DNA from: an uncultured Lachnospiraceae bacterium
Lineage (GTDB): Bacteria; Bacillota; Clostridia; Lachnospirales; Lachnospiraceae
Length of the DNA: 5,797 nt
Assembly: GCA_947177465.1 (NCBI GenBank)
Contig: CAMWUP010000152.1
Location: 1 to 5,797, forward strand
Direction of reading: 5' to 3'
Shown piece by piece: positions 1 through 5,742 of this stretch (positions are counted from its first letter, which is position 1; every line of letters starts with the position of its first letter). The translations under genes and the position numbers were made by a program. The notes beneath the pieces are model-generated. The model ran no database searches. It was given only the letters and a program-made list of their open reading frames with translations, and was not told where the DNA came from.

Positions 1-789
1 ATGCTTAAGGGTAACGCTGAAGTAAGCATAACAAAAAAGCGGCTGAAAACAGTCGATGGCAGGCATATCGTTCTTTATCTTTTTCTTCCTGTCAAGAGAA
101 AGACTGACAAAGTACTTTTGTATCTGCATGGAGGCGGTTTTGCTTTTAAGGGGGCTCCCTGCCATTATCATTTGTGTCGGCGATTTGCCGCACAAGGTAA
201 TTGTAAGGTAGTATATGTTGATTACAGGCTTTCTCCCAAATATAAGTATCCCGTTCCGTTAAATGACTGCTTCCGCGCATATCAATGGATTGTGAAAAAC
301 GCTGCCCATTTAAAAATAGATACAAACAAGATTATTGTCGGCGGGGATTCCGCAGGCGGGTGTCTGGCAGTTGACGTCACTTTAAAAGCCCTTAAGAAAA
401 ATTTGGTAAGGCCCTGTTATCAAATGCTTATATACCCTTTGTTAGACAAGCGGATGAATACGCAATCCATGAAAATCTATACGGATACCCCTATGTGGAA
501 TTCCAAACTGACTAAAAGAATGTGGCATTATTATTTGGGAAATTGTCACTATATTTCCCCAAATGAAAGAACAGAGCTGCGCAATATGCCTCCCACCTAT
601 CTGGAAACCGCAGAATACGACTGTTTACATGACGAAGGTGTCGAGTTTGCAAAGAAGCTGATGGATAACGGTGTTCCTGTAACATTATATGAAACAAAGC
701 AAACCATGCACGGATATGATATCAAGAATTGCCCCACAACGGAAAAAGCGCAGAAACGAAGAATAAAAGCTCTGCATGATATTCATTAA
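1..789 (+). CDS. HSL-family alpha/beta-hydrolase (esterase/lipase-like), 5' end possibly outside window
   Basis: This is a probable cytoplasmic serine hydrolase of the hormone-sensitive-lipase group (alpha/beta-hydrolase fold 3), which cleaves carboxylic esters; the substrate is not predictable. Seen in the sequence: the oxyanion-hole motif HGGG at residues 43-46, the nucleophile elbow GDSAGG at 115-120 with Ser117, the probable acid Asp207 in EYDCLHDEG, and the probable base His237 in MHGY. The triad is therefore complete and in family order. There is no signal peptide or membrane segment. The ATG is the first base of the window, so no ribosome binding site can be checked. Family members usually have a longer cap region before HGGG (often 70-80 residues against 42 here), so the true start may lie upstream. 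The TIM-barrel gene follows after 14 bp, which suggests one operon. The fold and class are fairly sure; the biological role is not. Confidence 0.88.
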   Translation: MLKGNAEVSITKKRLKTVDGRHIVLYLFLPVKRKTDKVLLYLHGGGFAFKGAPCHYHLCRRFAAQGNCKVVYVDYRLSPKYKYPVPLNDCFRAYQWIVKNAAHLKIDTNKIIVGGDSAGGCLAVDVTLKALKKNLVRPCYQMLIYPLLDKRMNTQSMKIYTDTPMWNSKLTKRMWHYYLGNCHYISPNERTELRNMPPTYLETAEYDCLHDEGVEFAKKLMDNGVPVTLYETKQTMHGYDIKNCPTTEKAQKRRIKALHDIH

Positions 790-790
790 A

Positions 791-798
791 AAGGAAGG
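791..798 (+). promoter_or_regulatory. Ribosome binding site that fixes the start of the TIM-barrel gene
   Basis: AAGGAAGG lies here, with the AAGGA core 8 nt before the ATG at 804. An in-frame GTG at 798 overlaps this site and could not use it, so ATG 804 is the better start. Confidence 0.7.
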
Positions 799-803
799 TG
801 CTT

Positions 804-1586
804 ATGGACTTTGGCATGCCGACATTGATTGAAAACAAAAATCTGGAGGAGACTGCTGACCTGTGCAAAGAGCTTGGGCTGCAGTTTATTGAACTGAACA
901 TGAATTTCCCCATGTATCAGGTGCCGCAGTTGGAAGAAACGGACTATCTGAAAGACTTGGCAGAGCGTTATCACCTCTATTATACGATTCATCTGGACGA
1001 AAATCTGAATGTATGCGATTTTAACCGCCTTGTGGCAGAAGCCTATCTGGAAACGGTAGAGCGCACATTGAACGTAGCGCAAAAAATCGGCGTGCCGCTT
1101 TTAAATATGCATATGCACGCCGGCGTCTATATTACCCTGCCTGACAGAAGGGTATGGCTTTTTGAAGAATACCGCAGCGAATATATGGCGGCAATCCGCC
1201 GTTTTCGTGAATTATGTGAAAAGACAGCGGGAAATTCCGGTATTAAAATATGCATCGAGAACACGGACGGCTATCAGGACTTTGAAAAGGGGGCGATTGA
1301 CTATCTCCTGCAAAGCAGCATGTTTGCGCTGACATGGGATATCGGACATTCTCATACCTGTGATAATGTGGATGAAGCGTTTCTCATGCAGCACAAGGAT
1401 AAGCTGTACCATTTTCATATCCACGACGGACTTGGACGCAAAAATCATCAGACTTTGGGCACCGGTGAAGTCAACCTGGCACAGAGACTCCAAATCGCAA
1501 AGGAATGTGGGTGCCGATGCGTAATAGAAACCAAAACAGTGGAGGCATTGCGTGAATCTGTGGCGTGGCTGAGAAGTACATTGTAA
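804..1586 (+). CDS. Sugar phosphate isomerase/epimerase-like TIM-barrel protein (xylose isomerase-like, AP endonuclease 2 fold)
   Basis: This 260-residue protein has the size and motifs of the xylose-isomerase-like TIM-barrel superfamily, which includes IolE/IolI, hydroxypyruvate isomerase and many uncharacterised sugar isomerases/epimerases that use a divalent metal. Numbering from ATG 804, the likely metal ligands are Glu152 (IENTDG), Asp179 and His182 (WDIGHSH), His205/His207 (FHIHDG) and Glu242 (VIET). His63 (TIHLD) and the GTGEV turn near 219-223 also match the family pattern. The full ligand set suggests an active enzyme, but the substrate cannot be read from the sequence. Some family members are endonuclease IV-like, but the short length and single-domain layout favour small-molecule isomerisation. 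There is no signal peptide. The gene sits between the hydrolase (14 bp) and the zinc-ribbon gene (33 bp), so co-transcription is likely. Confidence 0.87.
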   Translation: MDFGMPTLIENKNLEETADLCKELGLQFIELNMNFPMYQVPQLEETDYLKDLAERYHLYYTIHLDENLNVCDFNRLVAEAYLETVERTLNVAQKIGVPLLNMHMHAGVYITLPDRRVWLFEEYRSEYMAAIRRFRELCEKTAGNSGIKICIENTDGYQDFEKGAIDYLLQSSMFALTWDIGHSHTCDNVDEAFLMQHKDKLYHFHIHDGLGRKNHQTLGTGEVNLAQRLQIAKECGCRCVIETKTVEALRESVAWLRSTL

Positions 1587-1619
1587 TTTGCTCAACACAA
1601 ACAGAAGCAGGAGAAAGCC

Positions 1620-2291
1620 ATGATAAAAGATTTAGAATGTATTTACTGTGATACCTCATTTTCAGTCGAAGCATGTGCCAATTTCGCCGCAATATGCCCA
1701 TGCTGCAAAAGAAGCGCTTACCTCGAGTGTGAATACGGCTACGGACCCGTTACACCGTGCCGTATATATCTGGGCGGAGAAATTACCGGTGTGGTTGAAT
1801 CGCAGAAAACGGATTATCATTTAAACATAAATCACCGAAAAATCCGGCTCGCCAAAACCTATTTAGACGCTATAGCAGAAGCAGAAAAAATCGTTAAAAA
1901 ACGCTTACATATTTTTCGCTCCGGCAAAGATTTACACCTTTTAACCAAAGGCGGCAGCCTGTGCTTTTATGGCGACTGGTTCGGCAGACCTTACGATAAT
2001 TATCATAAAATTGTACGAACCCATTATGACGGAGAAATTCTGGAGATACAGTTTGCACATTCTGAACGGCTGCTTGTATACAATCCCAAAGGTATCACAA
2101 ACACTACACAGGAATTGAGGATAGAAAAAGCCTCAAAATTGAAATGGCTTTATATCCCCTATGGCGTCAGAACAACGAAATACCGTTCCATCACGTATGC
2201 AATGGAAGGAAATACACTTTTTAAAGAAACTGCGCACGGCAAAGAGCTTCTGCCATCTGCAGAGCCCTCTGCAGCAGTTTATATGGGATAA
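1620..2291 (+). CDS. Unrecognised protein with N-terminal four-cysteine zinc ribbon
   Basis: I do not recognise this 223-residue protein. Its N-terminus carries a CxxC pair at Cys7/Cys10 and a second at Cys26/Cys29 (CPCC, with Cys28 inside), a typical zinc-ribbon spacing. Further cysteines lie at 19, 37 and 47. Residues 70-100 are basic and probably helical (AEAEKIVKKR). The remainder (about 100-205) is rich in alternating hydrophobic and aromatic residues, suggesting a beta-rich domain, with a closing KLKWLYIPYG segment near 173-182. No signal peptide, membrane segment or catalytic motif is visible. The start is well supported: CAGGAG at 1608-1613 lies 6 nt before the ATG. It is 33 bp after the TIM-barrel gene and 75 bp before the acyltransferase start, so it is probably part of the same transcript. 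A nucleic-acid or protein-binding role would fit a zinc ribbon, but this is only a guess. Confidence 0.82.
   Translation: MIKDLECIYCDTSFSVEACANFAAICPCCKRSAYLECEYGYGPVTPCRIYLGGEITGVVESQKTDYHLNINHRKIRLAKTYLDAIAEAEKIVKKRLHIFRSGKDLHLLTKGGSLCFYGDWFGRPYDNYHKIVRTHYDGEILEIQFAHSERLLVYNPKGITNTTQELRIEKASKLKWLYIPYGVRTTKYRSITYAMEGNTLFKETAHGKELLPSAEPSAAVYMG
1706..1722 (+). repeat. 17-bp direct repeat, copy 1
   Basis: CAAAAGAAGCGCTTACC occurs here in the zinc-ribbon gene and again, identically, at 2856-2872 in the acyltransferase gene. The two copies are read in different frames (KRSAY here, QKKRLP there), so shared protein sequence does not explain the match. Confidence 0.75.
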
Positions 2292-2353
2292 TAAATCGTA
2301 ATTTGACGGAGATTGTACCAAAGAAGAACCAATCGCCGTATTAAAATGACAAT

Positions 2354-2359
2354 GGAGAG
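2354..2359 (+). promoter_or_regulatory. Ribosome binding site that decides the acyltransferase start
   Basis: GGAGAG ends 7 nt before the ATG at 2367. Earlier in-frame starts (TTG 2313, ATG 2346, 2352 and 2361) lack a usable site at proper spacing: GGAG at 2308-2311 is only 1 nt from the TTG, and GGAGAG is 1 nt from ATG 2361. Confidence 0.6.
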
Positions 2360-2366
2360 TATGCAG

Positions 2367-3440
2367 ATGGAGCGAAAATATTACATAGATAATTTAAGAT
2401 GGATGGCAATCTTGCTGCTCTTTCCATTTCATGCAGCACAGATTTGGAGCGGAGGTGAATACAGCGGGTTTTACATATGGTCACACACAAACACCGTTCT
2501 TTATGTGTTTTCAACTGCCGTATATCCGTGGTATATGACCTTTTTGTTTACTATTGCAGGTATGAGCTGTAGATATGCTCTTCAAAAAAGGACAAACAAA
2601 CAATTTATTGTAGAGCGAACCCACAAATTACTCATTCCGTTTTTCTTTGGACTGCTTGTACTTGTTCCTGCAATGACCTATTTTGCGGAAGTGTTCTTTA
2701 ACGGATATACAGGTACATACTGGCAGCAGTATAGATTATTTTTCACAAAAGAAACCGATTTAACAGGATATCATGGAGGTTTTACTCCTGCACATCTTTG
2801 GTTTTTACTTTATTTGTTTGTAATTTCTTTAACAGCGCTTCTAATCATTCTCTTACAAAAGAAGCGCTTACCGAAATTTCAGGTTGGCTGCGCTTCACAT
2901 TTTTTTATTATTTTGCTGTTTGTTCCAGAATGGCTTTGCCAATATATCCTTAATGTAGGCGGGAAAAGTCTGGGACAATTTATGATACTGTTTTTGTTCG
3001 GATATTATATCCTTTCGAAAGAAAATATTCTACAAAAAATAAAGCAATACCGTTATGTGAATTTGACAATTTGCATCCTGTCCGGCAGTCTATACACCTA
3101 TCTGTACTGTTTTGAAAATCTCCGAAACATCTGGATAACCGGACTCTATATCTTTTTCGGATGGATGGGAATTATTACATTGCTTGGTATAGGGCAGGCA
3201 AAGCTGAACTTTCATAACCGACTCAGCGATTATTTAACCCGTGCGTCTTTCCCTGTTTACATTCTGCACATGCCGGTTCTGGTGGCAGCAGGTTTTTTCA
3301 TCTTAAAATTACCCATGGGTGTTGCAGGACAATTTTCCTTGATTGTATTGATTTCATTTATTATAACATTTCTAATCTATGAAATTGTAAAGAGGGTTCC
3401 TGCTTTGCGGTTTTTTTTCGGAATCGCAAAACGGAAATAA
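2367..3440 (+). CDS. Membrane acyltransferase, Acyltransferase_3 family
   Basis: This is an integral membrane O-acyltransferase of the family that moves acetyl or other acyl groups onto sugars, cell-wall polymers, glycolipids or small molecules. The acceptor is unknown. From ATG 2367 the protein is 357 residues with about ten hydrophobic membrane segments. The N-terminus has the family signature DNLRW (8-12), and Arg11 and His22 form the R-x10-H pair thought to be catalytic in this family. Other family-like points are ERTHKLLIP (83-91), PAHLWFLLYL (141-150) and SFPVYILHMPV (294-304) near the end, and the C-terminus ALRFFFG is family-typical, so the gene looks complete. No extra periplasmic SGNH domain is fused to it. 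A longer version from TTG 2313 would add a basic tail with no family match. The last 64 bp overlap the convergent thiE. The upstream hydrolase may remove similar acyl groups, which is an inference from context. Confidence 0.9.
   Translation: MERKYYIDNLRWMAILLLFPFHAAQIWSGGEYSGFYIWSHTNTVLYVFSTAVYPWYMTFLFTIAGMSCRYALQKRTNKQFIVERTHKLLIPFFFGLLVLVPAMTYFAEVFFNGYTGTYWQQYRLFFTKETDLTGYHGGFTPAHLWFLLYLFVISLTALLIILLQKKRLPKFQVGCASHFFIILLFVPEWLCQYILNVGGKSLGQFMILFLFGYYILSKENILQKIKQYRYVNLTICILSGSLYTYLYCFENLRNIWITGLYIFFGWMGIITLLGIGQAKLNFHNRLSDYLTRASFPVYILHMPVLVAAGFFILKLPMGVAGQFSLIVLISFIITFLIYEIVKRVPALRFFFGIAKRK
2834..2868. repeat. Perfect 9-bp inverted repeat inside the acyltransferase gene
   Basis: AGCGCTTCT at 2834-2842 is matched by its exact reverse complement AGAAGCGCT at 2860-2868, with a 17-nt loop. 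It lies wholly in coding sequence without a following T run, so it is not a typical terminator and may be chance. Confidence 0.5.
2856..2872 (+). repeat. 17-bp direct repeat, copy 2
   Basis: This is an exact copy of the sequence at 1706-1722. It also contains the right arm of the 9-bp inverted repeat at 2834-2868. No element boundary or target duplication is recognised around either copy. Confidence 0.75.
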
Positions 3441-4057
3441 TGACGAACCTCCCTCTTTAACTCATCCGCCGCCCGCCGAATATCCGGCTGTGCCATAATT
3501 GCCGAAGCAGCCGCTATGCCGTCCGCACCGGATTTCAAAAACGCCGCCGCATTTTCTTTCGTGATGCCGCCGATGACTACAATAGGGATTGTAACGGCCT
3601 GCCGGATTGCCCGCAATTCCTCCATGGACACGATTTTTGCGTCAAGCTTTGTTCTTGTCGGAAACATGGCGCCCACTCCCAGATAGTCGGCGCCATCCTT
3701 CTGCGCCTGCACCGCCTCGCGCAAAGACGACGCTGACACGCCGAGCAGCTTATCCCTCCCAAGCAGCCTTCTTACAACAGAAGCCGGTATGTCGCTCTGC
3801 CCAATGTGCACGCCTGCTGCGTCGGTTGAAAGCGCTATATCTACCCTGTTATTAATAATCAAGGGCGTATCATAGGTATCCGTTATCTTTTTTATTTCTT
3901 TTGCCGTATCATAAAAATCCCGCGAAGAAATATGTGTTTCGCGAAGCTGCACCATGGTACACCCGCCCAAAACTGCCTGTTCTACCGCTTCCCTTAAGGT
4001 TGCTGCACTCATACTTATACGGTCCGTGACCAGATAAAGCGAATAATCATATGTCAT
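3377..4057 (-). CDS. thiE: Thiamine-phosphate synthase ThiE
   Basis: This cytoplasmic enzyme joins HMP-PP and thiazole phosphate (THZ-P) into thiamine phosphate. Family motifs appear in order: LYLVTDR (7-13), VQLRE (36-40), IINNRVDIAL (67-76), GVHIGQSD (82-89), GVSAS (106-110), GVGAMFPTRTK (127-137), VIGGIT (161-166) and SGADGIAAASAI (176-187). Asp89 corresponds to one Mg-binding Asp of the B. subtilis enzyme. The other (IND in the consensus) is Asn70 here, and the Lys of the usual REK is Thr41, so two active-site positions differ from the textbook pattern. The start is firm: AGGAGG at 4064-4069 is 6 nt before the ATG, and the ATG overlaps the thiD stop as ATGA. At 226 residues it is slightly long. 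Residues 207-226 are encoded antisense to the acyltransferase 3' end and have no ThiE counterpart. It is probably a working ThiE; a TenI-like relative is the alternative. Confidence 0.92.
   Translation of the reverse strand: MTYDYSLYLVTDRISMSAATLREAVEQAVLGGCTMVQLRETHISSRDFYDTAKEIKKITDTYDTPLIINNRVDIALSTDAAGVHIGQSDIPASVVRRLLGRDKLLGVSASSLREAVQAQKDGADYLGVGAMFPTRTKLDAKIVSMEELRAIRQAVTIPIVVIGGITKENAAAFLKSGADGIAAASAIMAQPDIRRAADELKREVRHYFRFAIPKKNRKAGTLFTIS
3389..3458. terminator. Possible folded structure across the convergent gene ends (weak bidirectional terminator candidate)
   Basis: AAAGAGGG at 3389-3396 can pair with CCCTCTTT at 3451-3458. After a 3-nt bulge, TTC 3397-3399 pairs with GAA 3445-3447. 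Inside, TTTGCG 3404-3409 pairs with CGCAAA 3425-3430. It sits exactly over the overlapping 3' ends, but the loops are large and no long T tract follows on either strand, so a terminator role is only a possibility. Confidence 0.2.
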
Positions 4058-4872
4058 GCGCCGCCTCCTGCCCGTTCTCGTAATCCATGCCTGTATAAAT
4101 CGTAAAAATGATGGGTTGGCCCGTTGCCCTTCCCAATAGGGAGTGAATGTGCAATCGCCGTTGTCACATAATTCTTCGCCTCTCTTACCGCCTCATGCAC
4201 ACTCATGCCCTTTGCAAGTCCTGACGCAATCGCGGATGAAAAAGTACAACCCGTACCATGAGTATTCTTTGTATCGATTCGCGCGGTTTCAAAATAAAAA
4301 AACCGCTTCCCGTCAAAAAGAACATCCACTGCGTTTCCGGCAGCATGTCCCCCCTTTATCACCACTGCTTTCGCTCCCATGTCATGTATCTTACGGGCTG
4401 CTGCCTTCCTGTCCGCAATCGTTGTAATTTTCATGCCCGCTATTTCCTCCGCCTCCGGAATATTCGGCGTCAAAACACCGGCAAGCGGAACCACCCTTTT
4501 TATCAATGTGCCGACTGCCTTCATATCCATAAGCGGACTGCCGTTTTTGGCATACATGACTGGGTCAACCACTATATTCTGCGGTCTGTACTGTCTTATT
4601 TTTTCGGCAACCGCTTCCATACACGCCGCAGAGGACAACATGCCGATTTTGACGGCATCCACGCCAATATCTTCAAAAACTGCATCCATCTGTTTTCCTA
4701 TCATGTCCGGCGTTACATCCTGCACATCTATCACCCTGTTTGTATTTTCGGCAACAACAGAGACAATAACGCTCATCCCAAAAACGCCGTGTGCGGAAAA
4801 AGTCTTTAAATCCGCTTGTATGCCCGCGCCTCCGCTGCAGTCGGAACCGGCAATGCTCAAAACCGTTTTCAT
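4054..4872 (-). CDS. thiD: Hydroxymethylpyrimidine/phosphomethylpyrimidine kinase ThiD
   Basis: This ribokinase-fold enzyme phosphorylates HMP and HMP-P to HMP-PP, the pyrimidine partner used by ThiE. It has 272 residues, about the normal length. Seen in order: the N-terminal AGSDCSGGAGIQAD motif (8-21), VVDPVM (101-106), LTPNIPEAEEI (134-144), VIKGGH (171-176), the anion-hole and catalytic region HGTGCTFSSAIA (205-216) with Cys209, and a C-terminal GKGNGPTHHFYDLY segment (247-260) typical of true ThiD. This pattern separates it from PdxK-type pyridoxal kinases. The start is well supported by AAAGGAGG at 4883-4890, 10 nt before the ATG. Its ATG overlaps the thiN stop by 4 bp (ATGA), and its own TGA overlaps the thiE ATG in the same way, so thiN-thiD-thiE is a coupled operon. 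All key residues are present and no defect is seen. Confidence 0.96.
   Translation of the reverse strand: MKTVLSIAGSDCSGGAGIQADLKTFSAHGVFGMSVIVSVVAENTNRVIDVQDVTPDMIGKQMDAVFEDIGVDAVKIGMLSSAACMEAVAEKIRQYRPQNIVVDPVMYAKNGSPLMDMKAVGTLIKRVVPLAGVLTPNIPEAEEIAGMKITTIADRKAAARKIHDMGAKAVVIKGGHAAGNAVDVLFDGKRFFYFETARIDTKNTHGTGCTFSSAIASGLAKGMSVHEAVREAKNYVTTAIAHSLPIGKGNGPTHHFYDLYRHGLRERAGGGA
4064..4069 (-). promoter_or_regulatory. thiE ribosome binding site inside the end of thiD
   Basis: A perfect AGGAGG on the minus strand lies in the last codons of thiD, 6 nt before the thiE ATG. With the ATGA stop/start overlap it suggests translational coupling from thiD to thiE. Confidence 0.8.
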
Positions 4873-5510
4873 AGGCAGGCAGCCTCCTTTGCTTCCATCG
4901 GAAACACAATAAACAAGGTTCCGTTTTCAACAGAAATCCTTCCCCTTTTGCCGATAAATTCATTGCTGACTCCAAGTGGAAACGAATTTGTCAGGATTGC
5001 ATCCTGAAGCTCATACTTTAACCCCTTTATGCACACGCCTTCCGCCCTGTCAGAATGAGAAAACACAGATACAAAGCCCGAAGCATGCTCAGGCAGCTCT
5101 AACGTTCCGTTTGTCACAGCAGTTATGATGTAATCCTTTCCAAATAAAAAACCTCGCTTTCCACTTTGTGACAATTCCGTTAAAAGCTGCATGTTTGCAA
5201 TGGTATGCTCTATCCGTCCGCCGGTTCCGCAGTAAATGTGAAACCTTTCGTATCCCTTCTTGACCCCCTCGCGCACGGCGGACAACATATCCGTGGTATC
5301 CTTTTCCTTGTTCAAAACGATGACATTCGGATGGGCGGGTACAAAGTTAAGCGTGTCAAAATCGCCAATCACCATATCCATCTCTATCCCCTTCTTCTCC
5401 AAGGCCGCAAACCCTGCATCCGCCGCAATAACGCAATCCTCCTCCCCAGGTGTAAAATCCAGACCATAATTTTCTCCGGCTCCGACCACATAGCAAATAC
5501 CCTTTTTCAT
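4869..5510 (-). CDS. thiN: Thiamine pyrophosphokinase (ThiN/TPK type)
   Basis: This enzyme transfers pyrophosphate from ATP to thiamine to give TPP, the active cofactor, which matters for salvaged or imported thiamine. The protein has 213 residues, the normal bacterial length. Seen: AADAG (29-33), MVIGDFDTL (46-54), EKDTTDM (69-75), CGTGGRIEHTIANM (94-107), and in the C-terminal half GLKYEL (163-168) and LGVSNEF (179-185), which form the beta-sandwich thiamine-binding domain. The usual Asp of GGRxDH is Glu101 here, a mild substitution. The start has GAGGAG at 5518-5523, 7 nt upstream. A 52-bp gap separates it from the tenA remnant, and thiD follows with an ATGA overlap. No TPP riboswitch lies in the gap, so any such control must have been further upstream. 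It looks intact. Confidence 0.95.
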   Translation of the reverse strand: MKKGICYVVGAGENYGLDFTPGEEDCVIAADAGFAALEKKGIEMDMVIGDFDTLNFVPAHPNVIVLNKEKDTTDMLSAVREGVKKGYERFHIYCGTGGRIEHTIANMQLLTELSQSGKRGFLFGKDYIITAVTNGTLELPEHASGFVSVFSHSDRAEGVCIKGLKYELQDAILTNSFPLGVSNEFIGKRGRISVENGTLFIVFPMEAKEAACL

Positions 5511-5562
5511 GCAAATACTCCTCTCTCTTATAAACTGTCGCTTTATGCTTTAAAATAAATGT

Positions 5563-5742
5563 CTATTCTCTATATGCCATTTCCCAGAAAGCAAGCTCAT
5601 GCAGACTTGCCTTTCTAAAAACAGCGCTTAGTCCCTCTTTTTCTTCCGCCGGTAAATCCCTGCATTTTTCGTCCGCGAACTCACACCAGCTCTTACAGTC
5701 TTCAAAATATTGCGCCTCCGCGTAATCCTGTATAAATTCTAA
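5563..5742 (-). pseudogene. tenA: C-terminal remnant of TenA (aminopyrimidine aminohydrolase / thiaminase II)
   Basis: Reading leftwards from 5742 to the TAG at 5563-5565 gives about 59 codons that match the end of TenA, which releases HMP from degraded thiamine for salvage. The clearest signature is HELAFWEMAYRE at the end; its Glu (codon 5596-5598) corresponds to the catalytic Glu205 of B. subtilis TenA. Upstream, FIQDYAEAQYF aligns with the WIGTYGGDWF region. The rest of TenA, including the regions of the catalytic Asp44 and Cys135 equivalents, is absent. Directly upstream is an in-frame TAG (5743-5745), and beyond it the reading no longer resembles TenA: the expected HPxY segment is missing. 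No start codon or ribosome binding site serves this fragment, so it is a broken gene. Its place before thiN-thiD-thiE shows the original operon held four thiamine genes or more. Confidence 0.82.

Noticed and set aside
798..803. GTG start for the TIM-barrel gene
   Set aside because: The GTG overlaps the AAGGAAGG ribosome binding site that serves ATG 804.
786..1701. Several minus-strand open frames opposite the TIM-barrel gene
   Set aside because: They lie antisense to a gene with a complete metal-ligand set; their translations show no family motif and their frames are inconsistent.
2313..2366. Longer N-terminus of the acyltransferase from TTG 2313
   Set aside because: The extra 18 residues are unlike the family, the TTG has no properly spaced ribosome binding site, and GGAGAG at 2354-2359 fits ATG 2367.
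3577..3855. Small open frames on both strands within thiE
   Set aside because: Their composition (Arg/Pro/Cys-rich) is typical of off-frame reading of a real gene; no start signals are seen.
4258..4912. Two long plus-strand open frames (183 and 177 aa) opposite thiD
   Set aside because: They are antisense shadows of a fully conserved thiD with all motifs, overlap each other in different frames, and show no recognisable domain or ribosome binding site.
5540..5565. Promoter for thiN (TAGACA near 5560-5565; TATAAG before the ribosome binding site)
   Set aside because: The spacing between the two boxes is about 27 nt, too long for a normal promoter; a TTTAAA box at about 16 nt is too weak to call.
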